The notes under the pieces are model-generated. The model did not search any database, was not told the origin of the DNA, and saw only the letters and a program-made list of their open reading frames with translations. A program made the position numbers and the translations under genes. Shown in pieces: positions 51,172 through 60,840 of a stretch of 64,000 nt of DNA. The stretch covers positions 248,001 through 312,000 of the forward strand of contig NZ_PDWT01000001.1 in the NCBI RefSeq assembly GCF_010093345.1, read 5' to 3'. Position 1 is the first letter of the stretch. Every line of letters starts with the position of its first letter. The DNA is from Pseudoxanthomonas yeongjuensis. Its GTDB lineage: Bacteria; Pseudomonadota; Gammaproteobacteria; Xanthomonadales; Xanthomonadaceae.

Positions 51172-51211
51172 GCCTTGCGCCAACGGCTTCCCGCATGCGA
51201 CGATGCGGGCA

Positions 51212-51301
51212 ATGAAGATCAACCTGCACTCGTACGCCAGCTCTGCCCGGATGGCCTCCGGCATGACTTCGCGTGCGCGCCGACCGGAACCGCTTATCTA
51301 G
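51212..51301 (+). CDS. putative arginine-biosynthesis leader peptide
   Basis: 29-codon ORF starting at ATG 51212 that ends SRARRPEPLI with Arg codons CGT, CGC and CGA at positions 21, 23 and 24, and one more Arg at 13. The TAG stop directly abuts the GCTGGGT strand that can pair in the attenuator. Its location between the small secreted gene and argF' and its Arg cluster suggest a ribosome-stalling leader rather than a working protein. Confidence 0.5.
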   Translation: MKINLHSYASSARMASGMTSRARRPEPLI

Positions 51302-51363
51302 CTGGGTCGCCGGACGTGTGTGCTTGTTCAACCGGAACCCAGCCTGGCGCTGGGTTTTCTCGT
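51300..51363 (+). promoter_or_regulatory. candidate arginine attenuator (antiterminator and terminator)
   Basis: AGCTGGGT at 51300-51307 can pair with ACCCAGC at 51337-51343 (antiterminator), while AACCCAGC (51336-51343) pairs with GCTGGGTT (51349-51356) to form a terminator followed by TTCTCGTTTCT. The two folds are mutually exclusive. It lies 24 bp before the argF' ATG. Confidence 0.6.
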
Positions 51364-51386
51364 TTCTGATCCTTTGGAAGTCACAA

Positions 51387-52391
51387 ATGAAACATTTCTT
51401 GAATACGCAGGACTGGTCGCGCAACGAACTGGACGCCTTGCTGACCCAGGCGGCGCTGTACAAGAAGCACAAGCTGGGCGATGAACTGAAGGGCAAGTCC
51501 ATCGCCCTGGTGTTCTTCAATCCATCGCTGCGCACGCGCACCAGCTTCGAGCTCGGCGCCTTCCAGCTGGGCGGCCATGCGGTGGTCCTGCAGCCGGGCA
51601 AGGACGCGTGGCCGATCGAATTCGGCGTCGGCACGGTGATGGACGGCGATACCGAAGAGCACATCGCCGAAGTGGCCAAGGTCCTGTCGCGCTATGTCGA
51701 TCTCATTGCGGTGCGCGCCTTCCCGAAGTTCATCGACTGGTCGCAGGACCGGCAGGACCACGTCCTGCGCGGTTTCGCCCAGCACGCGACCGTGCCGGTG
51801 ATCAACCTGGAGACCATCACCCATCCTTGCCAGGAACTGGCCCACATACTGGCCTTGCAGGAACACTTCGGCACACCGGACCTGCGCGGCAAGAAATACG
51901 TGTTGACCTGGACCTACCACCCCAAGGCGCTGAACACCGCGGTCGCCAACTCCGCGCTGACCATCGCCACGCGCATGGGCATGGACGTGACCCTGCTGTG
52001 CCCGACGCCCGAGTACATCCTCGACGAACGCTACATGGGCTGGGCCGAGCAGAACGTGGCCGAGAGCGGCGGCTCGCTACGCATCAGCCACGACACCGAC
52101 AGCGCCTACGCCGGCGCCGACATCGTCTACGCCAAGAGCTGGGGCGCGTTGCCGTACTTCGGCAACTGGGAACCGGAAAAGCCCATCCGCGACCGGTACA
52201 AGCACTTCATCGTCGACGAACGCAAGATGGCCCTGACCAACAACGGCGTGTTCAGCCACTGCCTGCCGCTGCGCCGGAACATCAAGGCCACCGACGCGGT
52301 CATGGATTCGCCGCAATGCATCGCTATCAATGAAGCCGAGAACCGCCTGCACGTGCAGAAGGCGGTGATGGCGGCTTTAGCGCAGAAGTGA
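51387..52391 (+). CDS. argF': N-acetylornithine carbamoyltransferase
   Basis: Carbamoylates N-acetyl-L-ornithine to N-acetylcitrulline, the Xanthomonas-type step that replaces ornithine carbamoyltransferase. The 334-aa protein has [20 protein letters not shown] (carbamoyl phosphate site), [28 protein letters not shown] and [11 protein letters not shown] 51387 follows the attenuator. The neighbour argE' (acetylcitrulline deacetylase) confirms the acetylated route. First gene of argF'-argG-argE'-argB-argC-argH and pro genes. Confidence 0.95.
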   Translation: MKHFLNTQDWSRNELDALLTQAALYKKHKLGDELKGKSIALVFFNPSLRTRTSFELGAFQLGGHAVVLQPGKDAWPIEFGVGTVMDGDTEEHIAEVAKVLSRYVDLIAVRAFPKFIDWSQDRQDHVLRGFAQHATVPVINLETITHPCQELAHILALQEHFGTPDLRGKKYVLTWTYHPKALNTAVANSALTIATRMGMDVTLLCPTPEYILDERYMGWAEQNVAESGGSLRISHDTDSAYAGADIVYAKSWGALPYFGNWEPEKPIRDRYKHFIVDERKMALTNNGVFSHCLPLRRNIKATDAVMDSPQCIAINEAENRLHVQKAVMAALAQK

Positions 52392-52489
52392 GTGGAGAGG
52401 AGTGAGGAGCGAGCGAAAGCGCTTGCCCCCTACTTCTCCCGCACCTCCGCTTCTACTCACTCCTCACTCCTCACTCCTCTCCACTCACT
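52387..52489 (+). repeat. long perfect-arm hairpin spanning the argF'-argG junction
   Basis: A 23-bp perfect stem starts AGTGAGTGGAGAGGAGTGAG at 52387-52409 and its complement ends at 52489; the loop is about 57 nt. The argF' stop codon TGA (52389-52391) lies inside the first strand. The right arm is flanked by further CTCACTCC repeats. A striking structure in the operon mRNA. Confidence 0.85.
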
Positions 52490-52503
52490 CCTCTCAAGAC
52501 CCC

Positions 52504-53700
52504 ATGACCCAGACCAAAGACATCGTCCTCGCCTTCTCCGGCGGCCTCGACACCAGTTTCTGCATTCCCTACCTGCAGGAGCGGGGCTACGCCGTGCACA
52601 CCGTGTTCGCCGATACCGGCGGCGTGGATGCGGAGGAACGCGACTTCATCGAGAAACGTGCGGCCGAACTCGGGGTCGCCAGCCATGTCACCGTCGATGG
52701 CGGTCCCGCCATCTGGGACGGCTTCGTCAAACCGTTCGTGTGGGCAGGGGAGGGCTACCAGGGCCAGTATCCGTTGCTGGTTTCGGATCGTTACCTGATC
52801 GTCGATGCCGCGCTGGCGCGCGCCAGAGAGCTCGGCACCAGGGTCATCGCCCACGGCTGCACCGGCATGGGCAACGACCAGGTGCGCTTCGACCTGGCGG
52901 TGAAGGCTTCCGGCGACTACGAAATAGTCGCGCCGATCCGGGAAATCCAGAAGGAACACACCCAGACCCGCGCCTACGAGCAGAAATACCTCGAGGACCG
53001 CGGTTTCGGTGTGCGTGCCAAGCAGAAGGCCTACACCATCAATGAGAACCTGCTGGGCCTGACCATGTCCGGTGGCGAGATCGATCGCTGGGAAGCGCCG
53101 GGCGAAGGCGCGCGCGGCTGGTGCGCGCCGCGCAATGCATGGCCGGTGGAACCCTTGAACGTCACTTTGAAGTTCGAGAACGGCGTGGCCGTGGAACTCG
53201 ACGGGAAACCTACCGAGGGCGCCAAGCTGCTGGCCAAGCTCAATACCTTGTTCGCGCAGTACGGCGTGGGGCGCGGCATGTACACCGGCGACACCACCAT
53301 CGGCCTGAAGGGCCGCATCGTCTATGAAGCGCCCGGCCTGATCGCGCTGCTCACCGCGCACCGCGCGCTGGAAGAGGCGGTGCTGACCAAGCAGCAGAAC
53401 CGCTTCAAGCCCGAGGTCGCGCGCAAATGGGTGGAACTGGTCTACGAGGGTTTCTACCACGACCCGTTGAAGACCGATCTCGAAGCCTTCCTGGCGTCCT
53501 CGCAATCCACCGTCAACGGCACCGTCGCGCTGGAAACGCGCGGCGGCCGTGTGGATGCCGTGGCCATCGAATCGCCGCATATCCTCAACGCCAAGGACGC
53601 GACCTACGCGCAGTCGGCGGACTGGGGCGTGGAGGAGGCCGAGGGCTTCATCAAGCTGTTCGGGATGAGCAGCACCCTTTGGGCCGAAATCAATCGCTGA
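52504..53700 (+). CDS. argG: argininosuccinate synthase
   Basis: Joins citrulline and aspartate with ATP. The 398-aa protein starts [20 protein letters not shown] with the PP-loop SGGLDTS, then [23 protein letters not shown]-like IVAPIREIQ, and [15 protein letters not shown] 52504 is 14 bp behind the long hairpin. In this pathway citrulline comes from argE', the next gene, so argG uses its product. Standard length. Confidence 0.96.
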   Translation: MTQTKDIVLAFSGGLDTSFCIPYLQERGYAVHTVFADTGGVDAEERDFIEKRAAELGVASHVTVDGGPAIWDGFVKPFVWAGEGYQGQYPLLVSDRYLIVDAALARARELGTRVIAHGCTGMGNDQVRFDLAVKASGDYEIVAPIREIQKEHTQTRAYEQKYLEDRGFGVRAKQKAYTINENLLGLTMSGGEIDRWEAPGEGARGWCAPRNAWPVEPLNVTLKFENGVAVELDGKPTEGAKLLAKLNTLFAQYGVGRGMYTGDTTIGLKGRIVYEAPGLIALLTAHRALEEAVLTKQQNRFKPEVARKWVELVYEGFYHDPLKTDLEAFLASSQSTVNGTVALETRGGRVDAVAIESPHILNAKDATYAQSADWGVEEAEGFIKLFGMSSTLWAEINR

Positions 53701-53706
53701 AACCCT

Positions 53707-53781
53707 GTAGGAGCGGCCCTTGGCCGCGATGCTCTGCACCGGAAAATCAGTGAAAGCATCGCGGCCAAGGGCCGCTCCTAC
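53707..53781. repeat. GTAGGAGCGGCCC-family paired inverted repeat
   Basis: Arms GTAGGAGCGGCCCTTGGCCG and complement, between argG and argE'. Inner stem GGCCCTTGGCC differs from other subtypes with matching changes in both arms. Confidence 0.85.
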
Positions 53782-53799
53782 GACGACATTGGAAACGAA

Positions 53800-54891
53800 A
53801 TGCTGGAGTCGGTCCTCAAACATCTTGAAGTGCTGGTGTCCTTCGACACCCGCAATCCGCCGCGTGCGATCAACACGGGTGGCATCTTCGACTACATCCG
53901 TGCGCAGCTGTCCGACTTCAAGGTCGAGGTGGTCGATCATGGTGCCGGCGCGGTGTCGCTGTTCGCCGTGCGAGGCAATCCGAAGCGCGTCTTCAACGTG
54001 CACCTGGACACCGTGCCTTCGTCGCCAGCGTGGACGGCCGATCCCTTGAAGCTGCGCGTGACCGGCGACCGCGCCATCGGCCTGGGTGCCTGCGACATCA
54101 AGGGCGCTGCCGCAGCCTTGATCGCCGCAGCGCAGGTCACCCAGGGCGACGCCGCATTCCTGTTCAGCAGTGATGAGGAAGCCAACGATCCGCGCTGCAT
54201 CGCCGCCTTCCTTGCCCGCGACCATGGTTTCAGCGAGGCGATCATCGCCGAACCCACCCAAGGCCAGGCCGTGCTGGCGCATCGCGGGATCAGCGCGGTG
54301 CGCATGGCGTTCAAGGGCCAGGCGGGTCACGCTTCCGCGGAAAATGCGCTGTCGCTGAGCGCGGTGCACAACGCCATGCGCTGGGGCGTCGATGCGCTGG
54401 ATTTCGTCAAGTCGCAGAACCACCTCCGCTTCGGCGGCTTGACCGGCCTGCGCTTCAACATCGGTCGTGTGGAAGGCGGGATCAAGGCCAACATGATCGC
54501 GCCGAGCGCGGAAATCCGTTTCGGGTTCCGACCGCTACCGTCGCAGGACATGCAGGCGCTGCACGCGCAGTTCCGCAACTTCGCCAATGACGATGCGTTG
54601 GCGGAATACGAGGAAACCTTCCGCGGTCCTTCGCTGCCTTCCGGCGATGTGGCCCGCGCCGAGGAACGCAGGTTGGCGGCACGCGACCTTGCCGACGAAC
54701 TCAACCTGCCGGTTGGCAATGCGGTCGATTTCTGGACCGAGGCCTCGCTGTTCTCCGGTGCCGGCCTGACTGCGCTGGTCTATGGCCCCGGCGACATCGC
54801 CCAGGCGCATACCGCCGACGAATGGGTTTCCCTGCAACAACTCTACGCTTATGCCGAATCGATCATGCGGGTGCTCGGAAAAACGAATTGA
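53800..54891 (+). CDS. argE': acetylcitrulline deacetylase
   Basis: M20-family metalloenzyme that removes acetate from N-acetylcitrulline in the Xanthomonas arginine route. The 363-aa protein has VLVSFDTRNPPRAI, HLDTVPSSPAW (metal His), GLGACDIKGAAAALIAAAQ (bridging Asp), FLFSSDEEANDPRC (catalytic Glu) and GPGDIAQAHTADEWVSL (last His). ATG 53800 has GGAA upstream. Function as ornithine deacetylase is possible by family, but linkage with argF' makes citrulline the natural substrate. Confidence 0.92.
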   Translation: MLESVLKHLEVLVSFDTRNPPRAINTGGIFDYIRAQLSDFKVEVVDHGAGAVSLFAVRGNPKRVFNVHLDTVPSSPAWTADPLKLRVTGDRAIGLGACDIKGAAAALIAAAQVTQGDAAFLFSSDEEANDPRCIAAFLARDHGFSEAIIAEPTQGQAVLAHRGISAVRMAFKGQAGHASAENALSLSAVHNAMRWGVDALDFVKSQNHLRFGGLTGLRFNIGRVEGGIKANMIAPSAEIRFGFRPLPSQDMQALHAQFRNFANDDALAEYEETFRGPSLPSGDVARAEERRLAARDLADELNLPVGNAVDFWTEASLFSGAGLTALVYGPGDIAQAHTADEWVSLQQLYAYAESIMRVLGKTN

Positions 54892-54892
54892 C

Positions 54893-54957
54893 TGTGGGAG
54901 GGGCTTCAGCCCCGACTGCCTTGCGATCATCGCATCGGGGCTGAAGCACCTCCCACA
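54893..54957. repeat. TGTGGGAGGGGC-family paired inverted repeat
   Basis: Arms TGTGGGAGGGGCTTCAGCCC and near complement, 16-bp spacer, directly behind argE' and 29 bp before argB. Confidence 0.8.
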
Positions 54958-54986
54958 AAAGCCAACAAGAACATAGAAAGAACGAC

Positions 54987-56303
54987 ATGGAATCGCACAA
55001 GCAGACCCGTCAGACCATCATCCGCCTGCTCTCCAGCATGGCCAGCGCCAAGGAGATCTCGCAGTACGTCAAGCGCTTCTCGCAGCTCGACGCCAAGCGC
55101 TTCGCCGTGGTCAAGGTCGGCGGCGCGGTGCTGCGCGACGACCTCGAGGCGCTGACCTCGTCGCTGACTTTCCTGCAGGAAGTCGGCCTGACTCCCATCG
55201 TGGTGCATGGCGCCGGCCCGCAACTGGACGAGGAAATGGCCGCCGCCGGCATCGCCAAGCAGACCGTCGACGGCTTGCGCGTGACCACCCCGGACGTGCT
55301 GGCGATCGTGCGCAAGGTGTTCCTGCAGCAGAACCTGGCCCTGGTCGAGGCGCTGCAGCAATCGGGTGCGCGGGCGACCTCGATCGTGTCCGGCGTGTTC
55401 GAAGCCGAGTACCTGGACCAGGCAACCTACGGCCTGGTCGGCGAAGTGAAACGGATCAACCAGTCGCCGATCGAGGCGAGCCTGAAAGCCGGGTCGATCC
55501 CAGTTATCGCCAGCCTGGGCGAGACCCACGGTGGCCAGATCCTCAACATCAACGCCGACTTCGCCGCCAACGAGCTGGTGCAGGTGCTGCAGCCGTACAA
55601 GATCATCTTCCTGACCGGCACTGGCGGCCTGCTGGATCCGCAGGGCAATGTGATCGATTCGATCAACCTGTCCACCGAATACGACGAACTGATGGCGCAG
55701 CCGTGGATCAACGGCGGCATGCGGGTGAAGATCGAGCAGATCAAGGATCTGCTGGAAAAACTGCCGCTGACTTCCTCGGTGTCGATCACCCGGCCCGCCG
55801 AACTGGCCAAGGAACTGTTCACCCACAAGGGGTCCGGAACATTGGTGCGCCGTGGCGAACGCGTGCTGCGCTTCGATTCCTGGGAGGGCGTGGACCTGGC
55901 ACGGATGCGCGAACTGATCGAATCGAGCTTCGGACGCACGCTGGTCGCCGACTACTTCGAGAACACGAAGCCCTATCGCATCTACATCAGCGAAAACTAC
56001 CGCACCGCTCTCATCCTGACCCAGGAGGAGGGCTTCGCCTACCTGGACAAGTTCGCCGTGCTGGACGATGCGCAAGGCGAGGGCCTGGGCCGCGCGGTCT
56101 GGCATGTGATGCGCGAGGAGAATCCGCAGTTGTTCTGGCGCTCGCGCCACAACAACCAGGTCAATATCTTCTATTACGCCGAATCCGATGGCTGCTACAA
56201 GCAGGAGAAGTGGAAAGTGTTCTGGTACGGCATCGATGCATTCGCCGACATCGAGCGCTGCGTCGCCCATTGCAAGACCCGCACGCCCACGTTGGTGGAC
56301 TGA
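54987..56303 (+). CDS. argB: fused N-acetylglutamate kinase / N-acetylglutamate synthase
   Basis: 438-aa protein in two parts: an amino-acid-kinase domain ([63 protein letters not shown]) to about residue 290 that phosphorylates N-acetylglutamate, and a C-terminal DUF619/GNAT-like acetyltransferase domain ([30 protein letters not shown]) that makes N-acetylglutamate. This fused form is known from Xanthomonas. It supplies acetylglutamate for argC. It is followed by another GNAT gene one base after its stop. Confidence 0.93.
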   Translation: MESHKQTRQTIIRLLSSMASAKEISQYVKRFSQLDAKRFAVVKVGGAVLRDDLEALTSSLTFLQEVGLTPIVVHGAGPQLDEEMAAAGIAKQTVDGLRVTTPDVLAIVRKVFLQQNLALVEALQQSGARATSIVSGVFEAEYLDQATYGLVGEVKRINQSPIEASLKAGSIPVIASLGETHGGQILNINADFAANELVQVLQPYKIIFLTGTGGLLDPQGNVIDSINLSTEYDELMAQPWINGGMRVKIEQIKDLLEKLPLTSSVSITRPAELAKELFTHKGSGTLVRRGERVLRFDSWEGVDLARMRELIESSFGRTLVADYFENTKPYRIYISENYRTALILTQEEGFAYLDKFAVLDDAQGEGLGRAVWHVMREENPQLFWRSRHNNQVNIFYYAESDGCYKQEKWKVFWYGIDAFADIERCVAHCKTRTPTLVD

Positions 56304-56304
56304 G

Positions 56305-56925
56305 ATGAGCTTATCGAACCTCCCCGCGAATTGGCACGCGCCCCGGTTGTCCGGCGCGCATGCGTCGCTCGAGCCGCTGGCCATCGAACATCTGGATGGA
56401 ATCGACCAGGCGCTGGACGGCGATGCGCTGGCCAGGCTCTGGTACACCAACGTGCCGAAGGCGGTCGACGCGGGCGCCTGGTTGCGCGGCGCGCTGGACA
56501 AGCAGGCACAAGGCGTCGAAGTGCCTTTCGTGGTGCGCGATGCCGACGGCGTGGTCGCGGGCAGCACACGCTTCTACGACCTCGATCCTTCCATTCCCCG
56601 GCTCAGCATCGGCTACACCTGGTATGCGCCGCGCGTGCAGCGCACCGGGCTCAACACCGAGGTCAAGCTTCTGCTGCTCACCCATGCCTTCGAAACCCTG
56701 GGCTGCGCGTCGGTCTACCTGGAGACGAGCTGGTTCAATCACACCTCGCGCGCGGCCATTGCGCGCTTGGGCGCGAAGCAGGACGGCGTGCTGCGCAACC
56801 ATCGCCGCCATGCCGACGGCAGCCTGCGCGACACGGTGGTGTTCTCCATCCTCGACAGCGAATGGATCGGTGTGAAAAGCAACCTGCAATACAGGCTGGA
56901 ACGCGGAGGCCGCAGCGATGGCTAG
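56305..56925 (+). CDS. GNAT N-acetyltransferase of the arg cluster, RimJ/RimL type
   Basis: 206-aa acetyltransferase: [60 protein letters not shown] (acetyl-CoA loop) and [20 protein letters not shown]. This is the Acetyltransf_3 pattern of RimJ/RimL-like enzymes. It starts one base after argB and overlaps argC by 8 bp, so it is translated as part of the operon although argB already carries a synthase domain. Substrate not known; a small amine or protein N-terminus is plausible by family. Confidence 0.82.
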   Translation: MSLSNLPANWHAPRLSGAHASLEPLAIEHLDGIDQALDGDALARLWYTNVPKAVDAGAWLRGALDKQAQGVEVPFVVRDADGVVAGSTRFYDLDPSIPRLSIGYTWYAPRVQRTGLNTEVKLLLLTHAFETLGCASVYLETSWFNHTSRAAIARLGAKQDGVLRNHRRHADGSLRDTVVFSILDSEWIGVKSNLQYRLERGGRSDG

Positions 56926-57877
56926 TCATTCGGTCGGCATCGTCGGCGCGCGCGGCCATACCGGCGCCGAACTCATCCGCCTGATCGCCCGGCATCCTTC
57001 GCTGGAGCTGGCGTTCGTGTCGTCGCGCGAGCTGGCCGGACAGTTGGTGGGCGAGCATATCGAGAGTTTCAGCGGCTCGCTCCGTTACGAGAACCTCACC
57101 CATGGCGAAGTCGCGGCCAAGGGCGCCGATGCAGTGATCCTGGCATTGCCCAACGGCAAATCGGGAGAGATCGTGGCGGCCATCGACGCCAGGACGCCGG
57201 ATACGGTGCTGGTGGACCTGTCCGCGGACTATCGCTTCGATGAAAGCTGGTATTACGGCCTGCCCGAATTGACCCGCACGCGCTATGCCGGGCAGAAGCG
57301 GATCAGCAATCCCGGCTGCTATGCCACCGCCATGCAGCTTGCGATCTCGCCCTTGCTCGACCGCTTGGCGGGGCCTCCGCAATGCTTCGGCGTTTCCGGC
57401 TACTCCGGCGCCGGCAGTACGCCTTCGGACAAGAACGATGTGGACAAGCTGCGCGACAACCTGATGCCTTACGCATTGGCCGACCACATGCACGAGCGAG
57501 AGGTCTCGCGGCACCTGGGCGTACCGGTGGAATTCATGCCGCACGTGGCTCCGCACTTCCGCGGCATCACCATGACCGTCAACCTGTGGCTGGACCAGGC
57601 AGTGAAGGCCGATGCGATCCGTGAGCTGTACCGGGAGCGTTACGCCGGCGAGCCATTGATCCGGGTTCTCGACGAGGCGCCCTGGGTCAGCAATATCGCC
57701 GGCAAGCACGGCGCGGAGCTCGGTGGCTTCACCGTGGCGCCCGGCGGCAAGCGGGTGGTCGTGGTGGCGACGCTGGACAACCTGCTCAAGGGCGCGGCGA
57801 CGCAGGCCATGCAGAACCTCAATCTTGCTTTCGGCTTCGACGAATTCACCAGCATTCCGATGGAGGAGGGCGCATGA
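56918..57877 (+). CDS. argC: N-acetyl-gamma-glutamyl-phosphate reductase
   Basis: NADPH enzyme reducing acetylglutamyl phosphate to the semialdehyde. The 319-aa protein starts [20 protein letters not shown] (Rossmann), has [20 protein letters not shown], the catalytic Cys in [14 protein letters not shown] and [20 protein letters not shown]. It overlaps the GNAT gene by 8 bp and argH by 4 bp, a tightly coupled trio. Downstream of the argB fusion, which makes its substrate. Confidence 0.95.
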   Translation: MASHSVGIVGARGHTGAELIRLIARHPSLELAFVSSRELAGQLVGEHIESFSGSLRYENLTHGEVAAKGADAVILALPNGKSGEIVAAIDARTPDTVLVDLSADYRFDESWYYGLPELTRTRYAGQKRISNPGCYATAMQLAISPLLDRLAGPPQCFGVSGYSGAGSTPSDKNDVDKLRDNLMPYALADHMHEREVSRHLGVPVEFMPHVAPHFRGITMTVNLWLDQAVKADAIRELYRERYAGEPLIRVLDEAPWVSNIAGKHGAELGGFTVAPGGKRVVVVATLDNLLKGAATQAMQNLNLAFGFDEFTSIPMEEGA

Positions 57878-59175
57878 GCGACCTGTTATGGCATAAACCC
57901 GGCGTCACCGTCGATGCGCGGATCCAGAAATTCCTCGCCGGCGACGACGTCATCCTGGATCGCGAGTTCTTCCTGCACGACATCGCCGCCAGCAAGGCGC
58001 ATGCTGAAGGCCTGCAGCGCATCGGCATCCTTTCCAGCGAAGAGCTGGCTGGATTGTTGCGCGAGCTCGACCTGCTGGCGGCGGACTTCCGCAGTGGCGA
58101 GTTCGTGCTGGACGAACGCTTCGAGGACTGCCATTCGGCCATCGAATCGCGCCTGACCGAGCGCCTGGGCGATGCGGGTCGCAAGATCCACACCGGGCGC
58201 AGCCGCAACGACCAGATCCTGGTGGCCACGCGGCTGTGGTTGAAGGAAAAGCTGGCGCGCGTTTCGGAGCTCAGCCGCCACATCGCCAGGATCGCACTGG
58301 ATCGCGCGGAAGCCGAAAAGGACTTGCCGCTTCCCGGCTACACGCATATCCAGCGTGCCGTGGTCTCCTCCACCGGCATGTGGTGGGCGGGTTGGGCCGA
58401 GGCCTTCATCGACAACGCGGTCCGTGCCGACGATACCCATCGTTTGATCGATGCCAATCCGTTGGGGACGGCCGCCGGCTATGGGGTCAATCTGCCGCTG
58501 GATCGCGACCACACCACGCGGGCATTGGAATTCTCGCGCCTGCAGGTCAGCCCGGTCTATGCCCAGCTCTCGCGCGGGAAGTTCGAAATGGCGGCACTGG
58601 AAGCCCTGGGAAGCGCGACACTCGACCTGCGCCGGCTGGCCTGGGACCTGTCGTTGTTCACCAGCGCCGAATTCGGTTTCGTCGCACTGCCGGCGCAGTA
58701 CACCACCGGCAGTTCGATCATGCCGAACAAGCGCAACCCGGACGTGATCGAACTGATGCGCGCCACCCATGCCAGTGTCGCCGCGGCGCGCACCGAGATC
58801 GAGCAGTTGCTGTCGCTGCCTTCCGGTTACCACCGCGACCTGCAGGCCAGCAAGGGCGCGATCTTCCATGGCTTCGGCCGTGGTTTGCCGGCGCTGGAGC
58901 TGCTGCCGGACCTGCTGGCCAACCTGGAATGGCGCGAAGAGCGGATGCGTGCGGCGATTGATTCGGGCATGTACGCCACCGATGCAGCGGTCGAGCAGGC
59001 CGTCGCGGGCGTGCCGTTCCGCGATGCCTATCGCGCAGCGGCGGCTTCGGCGAACGAGGCCGCTGAAGGACGTACGCCCGAATCCAGCCTGGCCGCGCGC
59101 GTGTCCCCGGGAGCTGCGGCCGACCTGCGCCTGGATGAGTTGCGCAAGCGCTGGAAAGTCTTGATGTCGCCGTAG
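57874..59175 (+). CDS. argH: argininosuccinate lyase
   Basis: Splits argininosuccinate to arginine and fumarate, the last arginine step. The 433-aa protein has [37 protein letters not shown] and the superfamily signature [16 protein letters not shown]. Its start overlaps argC (ATGA). The TAG stop belongs to a GTAGGAGCGGCG repeat arm, 106 bp before the small YciI-like gene, so the pro genes follow as a probable second segment of the cluster. Confidence 0.96.
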   Translation: MSDLLWHKPGVTVDARIQKFLAGDDVILDREFFLHDIAASKAHAEGLQRIGILSSEELAGLLRELDLLAADFRSGEFVLDERFEDCHSAIESRLTERLGDAGRKIHTGRSRNDQILVATRLWLKEKLARVSELSRHIARIALDRAEAEKDLPLPGYTHIQRAVVSSTGMWWAGWAEAFIDNAVRADDTHRLIDANPLGTAAGYGVNLPLDRDHTTRALEFSRLQVSPVYAQLSRGKFEMAALEALGSATLDLRRLAWDLSLFTSAEFGFVALPAQYTTGSSIMPNKRNPDVIELMRATHASVAAARTEIEQLLSLPSGYHRDLQASKGAIFHGFGRGLPALELLPDLLANLEWREERMRAAIDSGMYATDAAVEQAVAGVPFRDAYRAAAASANEAAEGRTPESSLAARVSPGAAADLRLDELRKRWKVLMSP

Positions 59176-59258
59176 GAGCGGCGTGAGTCGCGAATACGTA
59201 TCTCCCAATCTTCAAATCAATGCCGCATCGTTCCAGTCGCGACTCACGTCGCTCCTAC
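59172..59258. repeat. GTAGGAGCGACG-family paired inverted repeat
   Basis: Left arm GTAGGAGCGGCGTGAGTCGC, right arm CGCGACTCACGTCGCTCCTA plus C (one mismatch). The TAG is the stop of argH. Confidence 0.85.
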
Positions 59259-59280
59259 GCCGATCTACGCTGGTCTCCTC

Positions 59281-59553
59281 ATGTCCGAATCGAAACCAAT
59301 CACGCGCTACCTGGTCATGGCCATGCGCAAGCCGAGCTTCAGCGATGAGGTGATCGCGCCGCACCTCGCCTTCCTGGATGCCTTGCGTACCGAAGGCAAG
59401 CTGGAGATGACCGGCGGATTCAGCGACAAGTCCGGTGGCGCCTATGTCCTGCGAGTAGCCTCGATGGAGGAGGCGCAAGCCCTGGCGACAGCGGATCCGC
59501 TGGCGACCTCCGGTTCTTCGGCGGTCGCCGTTTACGAATGGAACACGCGCTGA
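59281..59553 (+). CDS. YciI-family small protein
   Basis: 90-aa ferredoxin-like (dimeric alpha/beta-barrel) protein: TRYLVMAMRKPSFSDEVIAP, HLAFLDALRTEGKLEMTGGF, AYVLRVASMEEAQALATADP and AVAVYEWNTR match the YciI/EthD-like pattern with a conserved His and an Asp-type pocket. Members of this family are small enzymes or regulatory subunits of unknown substrate. It lies between argH and proB and ends 9 bp before proB, so it is probably co-transcribed with proB. Confidence 0.78.
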   Translation: MSESKPITRYLVMAMRKPSFSDEVIAPHLAFLDALRTEGKLEMTGGFSDKSGGAYVLRVASMEEAQALATADPLATSGSSAVAVYEWNTR

Positions 59554-59562
59554 GTCCATGAC

Positions 59563-60735
59563 ATGAGCCAGGCCGACTCGCCCTTCATCGAACAGACGCT
59601 GCCGCAATGGCGGCGCGCGGTCCTCAAGGTGGGCAGCAGTCTGCTGGCGGCCCAGGGCGAAGGGCTGAGTACTCGCCATGCGCTGGGCCTCGCCCGATTC
59701 GTTGCCGACAGCCTGGCCGCCGGACGCGAGGTGGTGATCGTTTCCTCGGGTGCGGTCGCCGCCGGGCGCGCGGTGATCCATCGCAAGTCCGAGAGCGGCG
59801 CGGCCATGGCCGAACGACAGGCGCTGGCGGCGCTGGGCCAGGCGCAACTGATCGGGCTCTGGCAGGGCCTGTTCGAGCGTCCGGTGGCGCAAGTGTTGCT
59901 GACCCACGACGACCTGCGCAATCGTCGCCGCTACCTCAACGCGCGCGCCACCTTGAACGAGCTGCTGGCGTTGGGCGCCTTGCCGGTGATCAACGAGAAC
60001 GACACGGTTTCGGTCGATGAACTCAAGCTCGGCGACAACGACAACCTGGCCGCGGTGATCGCGGCACTGGTCGATGCCGATGCCTTGTTCATCGCCACCG
60101 ATATCGATGGTTTCTACACCGCCAATCCGCGCACCCATGCCGGCGCAAAACCAATCGACGAAGTGGAGGCGCTGACCCCGGAATTTTTCGCCATGGCTGG
60201 CGATGCCGGCAGCAGCAGCGGCACCGGCGGCATGCGCACCAAGCTGGAAGCGGCGGCCAAGGCGGCGGCGGCTGGCATCGAGACCTTCCTGTTCAACGGC
60301 ACCAACGCCGATGTGGTGAGCTCTCTTGCCCAAGGCCGGTTGCGCGGCACGCGTTTCCGCCCCGCGCAGAACCGCATTGCGGCACGCAAATACTGGTTGC
60401 GGAACGTGCCGCTGGAATCGGGAAGCATCATCGTCGATGCCGGTGCGGCCCGCGCGATGGGCGAGAAGGGCGCCTCGCTGCTGCCGGGCGGGGTGGTGAC
60501 GGCCGAAGGGGATTTCCGGCGCGGCGACATGATCGAGGTGCGGCTGCGCGACGAACAGGGCGATCGCGGCATCGCCCGCGGGGTCAGCCAGTATTCGGCG
60601 GTGGACATCCGCCGCATCGCCCGCCGCCACTCGCGCGACATCGAGGCGGTGTTGGGCTACAACTACGGCGGGAACGTGATCCATCGCGACGATCTGGTCC
60701 TCTTGTCCCCCACGGGGATTTCCTTCGGAACGTAG
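59563..60735 (+). CDS. proB: glutamate 5-kinase
   Basis: First step of proline synthesis, phosphorylating glutamate. The 390-aa protein has the kinase domain (RAVLKVGSSLLAAQGEGLST, IVSSGAVAAGRAVI, VINENDTVSVDELKLGDNDN, GTGGMRTKLEAAAKAAAAGI) and a C-terminal PUA domain (ARAMGEKGASLLPGGVVTAE). Proline normally feeds back on this enzyme. It is followed 9 bp after YciI and ends in a GTAGGAGCGGGCC repeat, so its TAG stop is repeat-derived. With proA it completes the cluster. Confidence 0.95.
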   Translation: MSQADSPFIEQTLPQWRRAVLKVGSSLLAAQGEGLSTRHALGLARFVADSLAAGREVVIVSSGAVAAGRAVIHRKSESGAAMAERQALAALGQAQLIGLWQGLFERPVAQVLLTHDDLRNRRRYLNARATLNELLALGALPVINENDTVSVDELKLGDNDNLAAVIAALVDADALFIATDIDGFYTANPRTHAGAKPIDEVEALTPEFFAMAGDAGSSSGTGGMRTKLEAAAKAAAAGIETFLFNGTNADVVSSLAQGRLRGTRFRPAQNRIAARKYWLRNVPLESGSIIVDAGAARAMGEKGASLLPGGVVTAEGDFRRGDMIEVRLRDEQGDRGIARGVSQYSAVDIRRIARRHSRDIEAVLGYNYGGNVIHRDDLVLLSPTGISFGT

Positions 60736-60805
60736 GAGCGGGCCTTGCCCGCGATGCTTTTCGATGTAGGAAAGCCAGAGCATCGCGGGCAAGGCCCGCT
60801 CCTAC
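60732..60805. repeat. GTAGGAGCGGGCC-family paired inverted repeat
   Basis: Arms GTAGGAGCGGGCCTTGCCCG and complement, about 20-bp spacer; TAG is the stop of proB. It lies 36 bp before proA. Confidence 0.85.
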
Positions 60806-60840
60806 GAATCGTCAACTGCTGCAAGAATTGGATGTTCCTG

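Noticed and set aside
59186-59200. GAATACGTAT inside the repeat after argH as a third LacI-type operator
   Set aside because: It matches only one half of the sugar-locus motif and lies in a repeat spacer between arginine genes.
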